The notes below the pieces were generated by a model, which saw nothing but the letters and a program-made list of their open reading frames with translations, did no database searches and was not told where the DNA came from. From Cryptomeria japonica (Eukaryota; Streptophyta; Pinopsida; Cupressales; Cupressaceae), in contig NC_081406.1 of the NCBI RefSeq assembly GCF_030272615.1, positions 241,044,422 through 241,108,421 of the forward strand: DNA of 64,000 nt. The letters run 5' to 3'. Positions within the stretch are counted from its first letter, which is position 1. Each line of letters starts with the position of its first letter. Positions 36,013 through 46,700 of this stretch are shown in pieces. The translations under genes were made by a program, and so were the position numbers.

Positions 36013-37652
36013 CTAAACATGATAATTATCATGAACTTCCATGATTTCCTCGTACTTAGCATGAAGATGGTTCTTCATCTCTTCATCTTCCCAGCTAATT
36101 TCATTCCACCATTCCTTATCTCCTCTAATCTAATCCAGAGAATTGATCTTATTAAGACCCCATGGCAATACTTTAACTTTCATACAACAGAATATAACCA
36201 AACTCTGTAGCATGGGGAGACTCCCTCCTTCGATAGAACTACATAGACTCTTCAGAGAAGGTAACGTCCACAGTTTGAGCTTGCGTAGCCTTGGAAAGTA
36301 GCCTTTCCTCCCAAATTCTTCTCCCAACTCTGTGAGCAAAAGGCATTCCTCAATGTCTATCTCCAAATTGGATAATCTGCCCAACCCTAATTCGGAAAGG
36401 GTGAACAGTAATTGCAAAGACTTCAACTTTAAGTACCTTGAGATTTTGTAATTCAGAGAACAAATCAAGGGTTCCCTCAATGTCACAATCATACAGGTGG
36501 AGCCTCTCCAAACTGTGCATTGCCTGCATGTTAGTGGGTAGATTTGTTTGACGTACTTGAGGCATCCGTAAGTAGCCAAAGTTCTTGAAGCTCCACTAGA
36601 TTTCCCATTGTTCTCTCCTCAATTGGGGATTTTAGCATTAGACAAAGACGCTTCAGAGATGTAATTTACATACATCTTGCAAAGAAGCCTCCATTAATTC
36701 TTCACCTTCTTTCACCTCCAATGAAAATGCAAAGAACATGTTCCACATCTCAAGCTCTTCCAAATCAGTGAGTTGTGATACGTCGGGTGAAACGAACTCC
36801 ATATCATAACAGTTGGAATTTGGAGACGTTTCAACTCCTTTATCATGGGTGGAACACTCTTAAGAGGGGAGAAAGAATTAAAGATCTAAAAATTGCACTC
36901 TACTTAGCTCAAATGTTTGATCAGGAATTAACTTAATCCAGGTATTGCAGAGTTGAAGATAGAGGAGATTCTTCAGTCGGTTGATGGACTTTGGCAAGAA
37001 TTTGATGCACGTGTTGTTGAGATCAAGAACATTTGGCATATTCAACTTCCGCAGAAAGCCCTCTGGAACCACCTCAACTATGTTCCAGCTCAACAACAAA
37101 GTCACCAATTTCGCGCAATCAAAATTTTTAGGGAGAAATCTGATACGGCTATGCATCACTGATATCCTCACCCATGTTGCACTTGCAGACTTTGGAAACT
37201 CTATTAAACTTTGACCTACACGAAACAAGGTATTCTGGTCGACCTCAGATACGTGTATAGCCATATCTTTGAGCACATCGTGGATTTTCACTTTCCATAT
37301 GTGAAGCCTATTTTCCTCTTTGATCTCAATGTCGACCAAACATAGTTTCTCAAAGATGTTGAGAAAACTGTGGCAACCCTCTTCTTTGCTTTTCACTAGG
37401 TCCTCTGCCAACCACAATTGTATCAATTGATCTGCATCAATTTCCTCATCTTCTCTATAAGCGACCAAGGACAGGAAACAAAGCCTAAGCTTATTTGTTT
37501 CCAGAGCATCGTAGCTGTGCTTCAGTAACTTGAATAAGCCCCTCAGAATCTCTTCATGAATGCGATAAAATTCAGGATTGATCCCCTTTAGCTCCTTAAG
37601 AACATATTCCCATTCAAATGCGGTACTGGTGTGAAGCTGCAGCACTGCCCGG
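36013..37652 (-). pseudogene. NLR copy 2, 3' part: NB-ARC end and LRRs
   Basis: Reading right to left, the segment starts with HTSTAFEWEYVLKELK. It continues through the RNBS-D-like LRLCFLSLVAYREDEEIDAD and LIQLWLAEDL, with the MHD-type IHDVLKDM near 37280. LRRs follow in an open frame to about 36880. Frameshifts occur near 36880 and within 36400-36620, where LRR residues appear in two frames. The C-terminal part is open at 36579-36130, and the frame can be followed to a stop at 36015-36013 after a ...HDNYHV ending shared with copy 1. It is separated from its 5' part by the element at 37653-40260. Confidence 0.88.
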
Positions 37653-38058
37653 TGAAGGGGATGGATGGTACCAAATACACAACAACTTCAGTTGAATTTT
37701 ACACACAAAAATAATTTATCAACACACAGAAATTACACAAAGAATAATATGTTGCAGCACTCAATCATAATTTTATTTATTCTGTAAATTACTCTCAATG
37801 TGTTACAATGACCTCTTATTAATAGAGGATTGAACAAACAATTTTAACTCCTATCATATGAAATTCTTATGAAGAATTATTAAATCTACTTCTTTAGTAA
37901 TCTATGCATGCATGTTAACTATCGATTATCCTATGCATGAATTTTCTGTCCGACATTGCATGTTCGGTGCATGTAAATGAACTAACTGTAGATGCATGGT
38001 AGAACTGATGATGGTAGACTGAAGTTTGCGATAGGGAGAAATTACATGCATTCCAACA
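37653..38058 (-). repeat. 3' LTR of G-patch element
   Basis: This 406-bp LTR is nearly identical to 39855-40260 with a modest number of substitutions. On the coding strand it starts TGTTGGAATGCATG and ends CCCCTTCA. A weak purine run (aaggag) lies just upstream on the coding strand. Confidence 0.9.
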
Positions 38059-38170
38059 CTCCTTAATTTTGACCTCAAATGCTACTGCATGTAGAATTTC
38101 ATGACTATTGTCTTTTTCTATCTCATTCTTTGTCTTCAGACTTTCTCGAACCTTCTCTTTCTTGGTGGCT

Positions 38171-39265
38171 TCAAACCAACTCTAGATCTACTGATTTTAA
38201 TAATGAATTATTAATAATAGTGCCTTTCATTTGGCTTCTCCCACTGCTGCAGCAATCTCTCAATATCTTGATTTTCAAATCATCAAAAATACCCTTTTTA
38301 ATCTTCTCACATTCTATAGACGTCTTGCTAGACATTCCTTTCCTTTGATGATTCCTCTCATTCACATATGAACTTTTATATCTGAACAAATTTTTTATCA
38401 TATCTGTAATTGTTTGCCAACTTGATCCATAACTCCATCCACAATCTATTTTCATACAACCTCTCATAGATTCTTTATTTGATTCTCTATTCCAACACAT
38501 CTTTTCACAGTGAATTCTTAACCCACATAGGGTACAAGGATGTCAATCCCAACATTTTTCTTTTGTATGTCCTTTCCTATTACAATGTGAACATTGCACA
38601 CTCTGTATTCTTTCTACTGATTTGCTTGAACTTGAGATACTAGCCACTTCTAAGCTATCTTTCTTACCATATCCAAGACCTTCATACTTTGGTCTTATAA
38701 TAGGCTGAATGGGCTCTTGAATTCCTTGCCCATGCTTTCCTAGTCTTTTTCCTTCATATCCCATTTTTTGCATGATTTTCAAACCAATATTATTTTCAGA
38801 ATAACCTTTGTTTTTAATATCACAACCTACACTTATGCATGCAAACACATCCTTACATTCAACTTCATAATATTCACCTACAAAAACTTTCGGTGCATCA
38901 TCTATACCAACCAAAGGACAGAAATCACATGTATCACATGTAGCATCATGAAAAAGAGGCTCCAGCCTTAGACTGTCATTTTCTTTTACCAACAACTTTA
39001 ACTGATCTTCATTCTCCTTCTTGATTTCATCAAACAATTTTAATTTTGCTTCTAGATCTTCATTCTTCTTTTTAACCTTCTACAATTATTTTTCAAGCTT
39101 CTCAATTTCAAACAAATACTCACATCTTTCTTTTCCAAATTCCTTTAAATTTGCTATCAACTGTGAATTATACTCTTTCAATTTCACCAATTCATCTTTC
39201 AAATAATCTTTTTCACATACCAAATTTTCATTTTCTTTCTTTATTCTTTTACCTGACTTTCCCAT
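38171..39265 (-). pseudogene. Coiled-coil, G-patch and double zinc-knuckle protein
   Basis: One continuous frame of 365 codons starts MGKSGKRIKKEN at 39265. It carries three in-frame stops: TAA and TAG near 39080, and TGA at about 38540. Residues 1-95 or so are Lys/Glu-rich and heptad-like (coiled coil). A Cys/Asp-rich segment follows (ATCDTCDFCPLVG). The G-patch is IGLKIMQKMGYEGKRLGKHG with a following GLGYGKK. Next is a CCHC knuckle (CSHCNRKGHTKEKC) and, after the TGA, a second one (CTLCGLRIHCEKMC). G-patch proteins often bind RNA or helicases and knuckles bind nucleic acid, so this may be a Gag-like RNA-binding protein. That function is inference. Confidence 0.8.
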
Positions 39266-39839
39266 CTAAATAAATAATTTCTTCACACAAATAAATTACT
39301 AATATTGAAGCCCTTTGAATTTTATTAACACTTACAATCTTAACATGCAAGGGCCTCTACATTCAAACCGGTTGATTTTTATACTTTTAACGGTGACTCC
39401 TAATTGTTTTCAATGACCTTTTCCAACTAGACTCTGTTTCTTAGCAAACTTCAAAAGGAGGCCTTCCTTCAACATCATCGATCTTTTTGACAGCTTATAT
39501 GTCACATCTTCAACTTTGGCTTTAGCACTTTTAAGCATTTGATTTCTGCAACTTCTTCAACAACAACATCTCTTTTCACCAACACATTGTCCTCTTGCGA
39601 TCTACACTAGTTTCTTGGGTAGCTTTTATTTAAAGCCTATAGTCTTCAGTGACTTCACTAGCTCTTTGCCCTTAACTTGAAATCATGAATGGGAAATAGG
39701 GTGTCGCTCTTGTGGATTGCACTCAACTTCAAACAACAACACTCTTACGATGGCTTCAGCTTTAGCAAGGGCTGAACACTTCTCTAGATTCTTCTGCTTC
39801 TACATGCAAATAAACTTTTGGCTTGAACAATTCACCCTA
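39266..39839 (-). other. Leader of G-patch element
   Basis: Between the primer site and the ATG at 39265 there is about 570 bases. Coding-like patches in changing frames (for example SAKAKVEDVTYKLSKRS near 39480-39530) hint at a longer ancestral Gag frame, but I cannot define it. Confidence 0.4.
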
Positions 39840-39851
39840 GCTCTGATACCA
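39840..39851 (-). promoter_or_regulatory. Primer binding site, tRNA-Met
   Basis: gctctgatacca on the plus strand is tggtatcagagc on the element's coding strand, three bases inside the 5' LTR. Confidence 0.88.
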
Positions 39852-39854
39852 CTT

Positions 39855-40260
39855 TGAAGGGGATGGATGGTGCCAAATACACAACAACTTCAATAGAATT
39901 TTACACACAAAAATAATTTATCAATACATAGAAGTTACACAAAGAATAATATGCTATAGCACTTAATCATAATTTTATTTATTATGTAAATTGCTCTCAA
40001 TGCATTACAATGACCTCTTATTAATAGAGGATTGAACAAATAGTTTTAACTCCTATCTTATGAAATTCTTATGAAGAAATATGCAATCTACTTCTTTACT
40101 AATCTATGCATGCATGTTAACTATCGATTATCCTATGCATGAATTTCCTACTTGACATTGCATGTTCGGTGCATGTAAATGAACTATTTGCATATGCATG
40201 GTAGAACTGACGGTGGCAGACTGAAGTTTGTGATAGGGAGAAATTGCATGCATTCCAACA
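39855..40260 (-). repeat. 5' LTR of G-patch element
   Basis: This 406-bp LTR is the partner of 37653-38058. It directly abuts NLR coding sequence (KMLAL reading) on its right. Confidence 0.9.
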
Positions 40261-40985
40261 CCAAAGCAAGCATCTTAATGGCCAGAGGATGCCCTTTACA
40301 CTCTTTTGCAATACTTTTGGCCAATTGCTCAATATCTCTATCCATATTCTGATCCTCGCCAGGTCAGAAGGCTCCTCTACAAAAAAGCTCCCTAACATCT
40401 TCCTCCGCCAGATGCTTCATTGCAATCATTCTGTTAGCTCTCATCTTCTCACACACATCTCTATCCCTGGAAGTCGATACAAATTTTACTATAATTCTCA
40501 GAAAGAGAAATTCCCAAATTGGAAACATCTATTCTTCTCCACACATCATCCAAAATGAGCAGCAGTCGCCTCTCCTTGAAAACCGAATGCAACATCATTG
40601 TGGCCTCATCAATGCTCATGAAATTGGATCCCCCAGGCAACTCAATTCTCTCAAAAAATTGCCTCTGGAGAGAAGATATATCGAAGTCACTAGACACAGT
40701 AAGCCAAATCACAAGCTGAAATAAACTGACTACCTTTTCATTGTTGTTGATTTCTTTGAGCAGGAACGTCTTTCCCATGGCGGGCATTCCATACATGACA
40801 ATGACATGAACATATTCATCTTCTAGAAGCCATGTGTCCACCTTCAATAGCTTCGCGCAAATAACTTTACCAGCCAACTCGTTCTCCATGGGTTGTAACA
40901 AAGTCCCTAGAAGCTCTCCCAACTCTCTATTCTTCACTTCCAACAATCTCCCATTGAAGGCCAACGAACTGCTACAAAAAGTAGA
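40261..40985 (-). pseudogene. NLR copy 2, 5' part: P-loop to GHPL
   Basis: The minus strand encodes the start of the NB-ARC. It contains NRELGELL, the P-loop MYGMPAMGKTF (GxxxxGKT intact), VIWLTVSSDFDISSLQRQ and the kinase-2 motif RLLLILDDVW. After a frame change near 40470, FCRGAF, SIAKECKGHPLAIKML follow up to the LTR at 40260. A TGA interrupts near 40368. The coiled coil is missing: homology begins near 40985, where a Copia element lacking its 3' LTR is joined. Together with 36013-37652 this is one disrupted resistance-gene copy. Confidence 0.87.
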
Positions 40986-41006
40986 TTCCCCAATTCAGTC
41001 CTGCTA

Positions 41007-42668
41007 TCACTTATTGGTGAGGCCAAGAGAAGCTTGGTAGAAATCGAACTTCTCCCACTTAACCACTTTAGTGAGCACATCAGTTGGATTCATGTCGGTA
41101 TAAATTTTATCTACAAGAAATTTTCCTTCTTCGACCATATGGCGAATATAATGACTGCGAACATCAACATGTTTTGACCGTGGCTGAGATGTTTGATATT
41201 TAGTCATAAAAATGGCATTGTTGTTATCACAAAACAAAGCAAAATCTAATCGCTTCAAACCCAACTCGCTGAACAAGAGTTGCAACCATACCATCTCTTT
41301 TGCTCCGTCAGAAAGAGCTATGTATTCAGCCTCCGCGATTGATTGAGGAACTGTATGTTGCAATTTTGAAGCCCAACTAATCATTGCCCCAACAAATGTG
41401 AAAGCATAACCTGACATATACATTCTTTTGTCTAAATCACTAGCAAAATCAGAATCGATAAACCCTTGCAAAACGGCCTTGTCCTTTCCAAATCATAAAC
41501 AAAAATCAGAAGTACCCTTGAGATCCCGCAAGATATACTTAACCATGTCCCAATGTGATTTGCCCAGATTAGCCATAAATCTGCTCACCAATCCTACAGC
41601 ATGAGCAATGTCCAGTCGAGTAGACACCATAGCATACATGAGGCTTCCAACTGCAAATTTGTATGAAATTTTATCCATAAACTCCTTGTCTTCTTGTGTT
41701 TTAGGACACAATTGAGAAGACAACTGAAAATGAGACGCTAAGGGTATGCAAACAGACTTAGCATCCACCATACCAAATCTATCCAAGACTTTTTTAATGT
41801 ATTATTGCTGAGATAGTTTGAGTTCTCTCTTTTTCCTATCCTGAAAAATAGTCATTCCTAGGATCTTCTTTGTTGCCCCTAAATCTTTCATGGCAAATTC
41901 CTTTGCTAAGTGAGTTTTAAGTTCACTCACAATCCTCATGCTTGTGTCGGCCACTAGCATATCATCTACATAAAGGAGAAGAATGACAAATTTGCCATTA
42001 GGAAGCTTCTTGTTATAGATACAAGGATTAGACTCACTGCAAGTAAACTTGTGATCAATCATGAATTTGTCAAATTTAAGATACCATTTTCGGGGGGCTT
42101 GCTTAAGCACATACAAACTGCGTTTCAATTTGCAATAAAGGTGTTCCTGCCCCTTTTTAATGGACCCTTCCGGTTGATGCATAAATAGTTCCTCATCAAG
42201 ATCACCATGGAGAAATGTCGTCTTCACATCCACCTGTTCAAGTTCAAGATCCCAGGCTGCAACTAAGCCCAAAAATGCTCGGATGGTAGTCATTTTAACT
42301 ACTACCGAGAAAATTTCTATGAAGTCGAGGTCTTGCTGCTAAGCATATCCCTTTACAACCAGTCTTGCTCGAAATCTTATGTGACCATTGGCTTCATCTT
42401 TTAGTTTATACACCCATTTATTTCTTAATGTCTTTCTATCAAGCGGAAGTGGCACCAAATCCCATGTCTGATTTCTCACTAGTGCGTCCATTTCTTCGCA
42501 CATTGCAGGGTGCCAGTTATCATAGTCTGCAATTTTACAAGCTTCTTTGTATGTTGCAGGCTCTGTTTGATCAAAGATGAGCAAAGAAGGTTCAACTGCT
42601 TCACAAAATGGTAAATCATAATCGAAGAACTTTGCAAGAAGTCGCCTCTGTCTGGTTGATTTCCTCAA
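41007..42668 (-). pseudogene. Copia reverse transcriptase and RNase H
   Basis: RT blocks in order are NQTWDLVPLP, NKWVYKLKDE, VDVKTTFLHGDLDEE (Ala to Thr at a usually conserved site), LKQAPRKWY and the catalytic LLYVDDML near 41955. RNase H shows SRLDIAHAVGLVSRF, IDSDFASDLDKR and LFCDNNNAI, and ends ASLGLTNK at 41007. Stops separate the open frames near 42338, 41802 and 41490. The sequence resembles the Tnt1-94 type of plant Copia polyprotein. Confidence 0.88.
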
Positions 42669-42669
42669 T

Positions 42670-43350
42670 TGACTCTCTGTTTCAGTAGTAGAGTATTCAA
42701 TTGTTGTAATCCCTATTTATGCAAACTCATATCTCTCTTATTGTCTCTGTTTATGTTCCCTGTAATGATTCTGTTTTTGAGTCTGGTAAGATCTCTGTCT
42801 GCAGGGTAATCAGAAACTTGTGGATTTTTATCCATGTTTGATGCACGCAAATCGCAGTTGGATAAACCTACAGAACCACCTTCCATAGGCTGCCTTGCAC
42901 GAGTGTACAGAGGGCTGGGAGCCATGATGACATCTTCCACGACCTTGGGTTGTCAGGAGTACAAGGAGTGGGGAGCCATGGTGGCATCCTCCACAGGCTG
43001 CGCTGGAGGGTGACTCCATGGTGGGACTATGGAGGTGGAGCCTATAGGGACCCCATGGAGTAGACTGCAGGGAGCCCGCAGGAGAGGTGAGGAGACTGCG
43101 GGAAGCTCACGGGGGAGACCGCAAGGGGCCTGCGGAGGAGTGGAGGAAGTTGCATGGTGTGGGGACTGCAGTGGGTGTGTTGCATGTGAAGGTTGCACAA
43201 CATGCCGTGAGGAATGTTGGGAGTGTGGAGCAAAGTGTACACATTGCGGTGGAGAATGTCCAACAATTTGGTGATGATGTGAGCCAAAGTGCTCACCGTA
43301 TGAATGTTCTTCCATATGAGTGTTAGTTTGAAGAGGATGTGCTCTGTTCT
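42670..43350 (-). pseudogene. Pro/His-rich linker between Copia integrase and RT
   Basis: This segment is GC-rich compared with its surroundings and encodes a low-complexity chain of His, Pro and Ser (HSPPQCVHFAPHSQHSS, PPQAPCGLP). A 14-residue motif appears twice: PVEDATMAPHSLYS and VVEDVIMAPSPLYT. Linkers here are variable in Copia elements. Frame-shadow open frames occur on the opposite strand. Confidence 0.65.
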
Positions 43351-45007
43351 ACAAACCCCCAAGTTCTAAATTAAATGAAGACCAAACATTTTCAGCACTC
43401 ACTTCTTCATTCTCAGTCTGAGAATTATATTCAACAGAGGTAGACGTCATAGGAGCTCCCACTGAATGAGAGACCGAAGGCAGAGCATTGGTAGTCAAAT
43501 TATAAAATAAAGACATAGGGACATATTCTATCTCTGAGTTATTTGAATCTTGTAGTGTGGGAAATGAGGTTTCATGGAAAACTACATCCCTGCTACCAAC
43601 AATCCTTTTGTGAACTGGATCCCACAATCTGAAACCAAATTGCTCTTCTCCATACCCCACAAAAATACATTTCAGCAACTTTGGATCCAATTTCGTTTGC
43701 TTTTCCTTGGGTATATGCGAGAAGGCTTTGCATCCAAACACATGAAGATGCGAGTATGAAATCCTCTTCCCTTGCCATTCCTCTTCCGGAATACCAAAAT
43801 CCAATTTAGATGATGGACTTTAGTTAATTAAATACACTATTGTGTTACACACTTCCACCCAAAATTCCTTGCCTAAACCTGCATTAGACAACATACATCG
43901 TGCCTTTTCAAGAATCGTTCTATTCATCCTCTCGACTACACCCTTTTCTTGGGGAGTGAAAGGAACAACCTTGATTCTTCTAATCCCATTATCAGCACAA
44001 AAATCATCAAATTCATGTGAACGAAATTCCCCACCATTATCAGTTTGTAAGCATTTAATCTTACGCCTAATCTAATTTTCAACTAAAGCCTTGAAAATTT
44101 TTAATTTTGAAAATACTTCAGATTTCCTAGAAAGCATATAAATCCATACTTTTCTTGTACAATCATCAATAAAGGTTACAAAATAGTTAGCTCCTCCAAT
44201 GGAGGATACCTCAGTAGGCCCAAAAACATCTGAGTATACAAGCTCTAGCGGTGTTGTCTTTGTGTCATGCCCACCTTTCAAAAAACTGACTCTCTTTTGT
44301 TTGTCATAAAGACAATGTTCACAAAAGGCTAAGTCCACAAGTTTGAGGCCCAATAGCTGATTTCTTGTATGCATAACATTGAGTCCTTTCTTGCTAATAT
44401 GGCCAAGTCTTTGATGCCAAAGATCTGCTTTGCTATCCTCAATCACCATTGCAGCTCCCACTTCACCATGAGTCTTAAATATGTATAGACTTCCCACTTT
44501 ATTACCATTTGCAATCAACATGATACCATGAGTTACCTTCCATGTATCTGGGAGAAAAATTACATTTAGACCTTGGTCAAAGAGCTGTCCAACGGATATC
44601 GAATTCTGCTTCAATTTTGGGACATGTTGAACATCTTTGAGCAGCCATGTTTTACCACCTTCTAATAGCAGCAATACATCCCCTTTGCCTTTCATTTCAC
44701 AAGTTTTGTTATCTCCTAAGAAAACATTGCCAAAAGGACCTTCATGGTAGTTAATGAATGCTTCAAGACATGAGGTAGCATGATAGGAGGCACCGAAATC
44801 AAGCACCCATGAATATGAAGTAGTGTCGATTGTTGAAAGGGTTAATACACCATCATCTTTATCATAAACTGTATTTGCTTCACTGTCCTGCACCCTCTCT
44901 TGTGCCCTTTTGAAGTTTCTACAATCCTTCTTCACATGACCAGCTTTGCCACAAAACCAACATTCACCATTTCTGTTTCTAGACTTCGATCTCTTTGCTG
45001 ATTTCAA
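43351..45007 (-). pseudogene. Copia zinc knuckle, protease and integrase
   Basis: From 45007 the frame has a CCHC knuckle (CWFCGKAGHVKKDC), then the protease with VLDFGASYHAT, where DSG has become DFG. The GAG-preintegrase region (LWHQRLGHIS...FCEHCLYDKQKRVSF) and integrase core start (LVYSDVFGPTEV, FVTFIDDCTRKVW) follow to 44072. After stops, the integrase C-terminal part is open at 43804-43349 (HLHVFGCKAFSHIPKEK, LDPKLLKCIFVGYG). The lost protease serine and the stops make it inactive. Confidence 0.88.
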
Positions 45008-45024
45008 ACATCTATGGTAATTAT

Positions 45025-45663
45025 TTATGCCTCTATTATGACTTTACCTCTATTTTTGGTGCTAACCACCATTAAGGCTTCACTGGATGAAGGTTCATCA
45101 TTCTTTCTTCTCAAATCCTCACTAAGAAGAGTAGCTACTAGATCATTAAAAACCAACTTATTTTTACCGGATATAGATGTGCTAACTACTGTTACAACAC
45201 CATCCCAGCTGCTTGGTAAAGAACATAATAACAGAATAGCCTTGCTTTCATCATCTTGTGTCATCCCCACCAAAGTTGCTTGACTAATCAATGTATTAAA
45301 TTCATTGATGTCGTTTTCCATAGCACAAACTTCCTTCATTTTCAGTTTGTACAAGCGCTTCATAATAGAAACTTTATTTGCGGTCGATGCCATTTCATAC
45401 ATGGTTGTGAGTCTATCCCATACATCTTTTGTTGTTGCATCACCCGTGACAATGAAGAGAACATTATTGGACAGCGAGAGAAAAATTGTCATTCTCGCCT
45501 TCTTGTCCAATTTTTCCCATTCTTCATCAGCCATCCCAGCTAGTTTCTTTGCTTTCCTTTCAAGCGCGAGCGAAAGGTCTTGCTTTATCAGCAAAGACTC
45601 CATCTGCACCTTCCATAACCCGAAGCTCTGACCGAAGAACTTCTCTATCTTCGATTCTTCCAT
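45025..45663 (-). pseudogene. Copia Gag, UBN2 type
   Basis: A 212-codon open frame starts MEESKIEKFFGQSFGLWKVQ and includes DVWDRLTTMYEM, KRLYKLKMKE, and LLCSLPSSWDG, all standard for Copia Gag. It ends just before the zinc-knuckle frame. The start lies 47 bases from the primer site. It is one of the longer intact frames in the window, but it is part of a defective element. Confidence 0.88.
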
Positions 45664-45709
45664 GATTCTAGAATTTCAAACACCAAAATCTAAACAACGA
45701 TCTAACCTC

Positions 45710-45721
45710 ACTCTGATACCA
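45710..45721 (-). promoter_or_regulatory. Primer binding site, tRNA-Met
   Basis: On the minus strand tggtatcagagt lies two bases inside the 5' LTR; one mismatch at the end from the usual tggtatcagagc. Confidence 0.8.
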
Positions 45722-45723
45722 AT

Positions 45724-46190
45724 TGTTAGGGTGAAGAAACGAATTAAAATAGTAGATAAACAGAATTAAAAACACACAACACAAACAATGAGACACACAA
45801 ATTTATCGTGGTTCGGCAATTGCCTACATCCACACTTGAAGCAGGGGAATCAATCTATTAATCACCAATCTAGTTTACATATACATAGCTGCAATCAGCT
45901 CCAGCAAATTAAGCTCTACAAATGAATTACAATCAGCTCTTAAAGAGCTTGCAAGGAGAAGTCGAATAGCCAAGAGTTTTGGCGAAAAAAGGAAGGAGTC
46001 CATTGGACTTCACTTCCAACAATACCATAACCCGTTTCCCATTTTCTCGTAACATTATTTGCTCAGTCCCAACTAGGATCCAAGTTTCCTTTAATTTCAA
46101 TATCGATATGAAATTTAAACCTTTCAAAAATAATGCAATGTAATAGATGATGATAGGGCTGAAGTTATTATAATAACATTCCAACTAACA
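45724..46190 (-). repeat. 5' LTR of Tnt1-type Copia element
   Basis: 467 bp running TGTTAGTTGGAATG to CTTCACCCTAACA on the coding strand. No second copy is in the window. Confidence 0.85.
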
Positions 46191-46335
46191 ATATGAACAT
46201 CATTCTCAACATTCCTAATAAAATAAATTGAGTAAACAAAACCTTATAATTATAATATTATGTATTATTCTAATGGAAGAGAATGTAATAACATCAAAAC
46301 TAGTACACCGGATAACACTCTCAACCCTCCGAATG

Positions 46336-46700
46336 AGATGAATTAGTAAACAAAATCTTACCGTTGTTCGAATCTGACAGACTGGAATTCTAACTCCTTA
46401 TCTCGATGGTATAGCCTTGGTGCGAGAGAGCATATTCCCTTTAATGGAAGAAAGCTATTACATTCGAATTTAAGGACGCCATCACTTTTGCTCTACCTTG
46501 GTCATGCTTAATCATTTTTCCTCTTCTGCGGGCTTAGAATACTATTCCTAGTCCTGACCTTTGTACTATTTTGTTTTAAATAATTTCACTTTAAAAGTAA
46601 AATGCGGGCAAGAAACATGTAAAAGCATATCAAGGTGCCTTCGATCTTGTACATTCACAAGGAGAGCATCTTATGCCGCTGAAAGGGGAACACATAGGTT
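46336..46700 (+). repeat. Left arm of ~350-bp inverted repeat
   Basis: This arm aligns, as reverse complement, with 50285-50690. Shared blocks are cttaccgttgtt, gagagcatattccc-taatgg, cgccatcacttttgctctac, gtactattttgttttaaata and tgccttcgatcttg. A weaker direct duplicate of its first 60 bases lies just before it at about 46207-46265. It is AT-rich and non-coding. Confidence 0.78.

Larger units (their letters stand above)
37653..40260 (-). mobile_element. Small LTR element encoding a G-patch/zinc-knuckle protein
   Basis: A 2.6-kb element on the minus strand has two LTRs of 406 bp each (37653-38058 and 39855-40260, TG...CA) and a tRNA-Met primer site at 39840-39851 directly inside the 5' LTR. 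It has no recognisable protease, integrase, reverse transcriptase or RNase H. Its only coding region is a decayed frame with a coiled coil, a G-patch and two CCHC knuckles. It lies between the two halves of NLR copy 2. The flanking 5-mers (cccgg and ccaaa) do not match, so the target duplication has decayed or is absent. It is best described as a non-autonomous LTR retrotransposon. Confidence 0.88.
40990..46190 (-). mobile_element. Tnt1-type Copia element lacking its 3' LTR
   Basis: A Copia element on the minus strand has a 5' LTR (45724-46190), primer site (45710-45721), Gag, protease, integrase, a long variable linker, RT and RNase H, ending at the RNase H stop near 41007. No 3' LTR or purine tract follows; NLR copy 2 sequence begins within about 30 bases. 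The junction implies a deletion or recombination that removed the 3' end of the element and the 5' end of the NLR gene. Confidence 0.9.

Noticed and set aside
42828-43362. Several overlapping open frames on both strands, including Gly/Cys-rich plus-strand ones
   Set aside because: They are frame shadows of the GC-rich Copia linker; only the minus-strand reading continues the polyprotein order.
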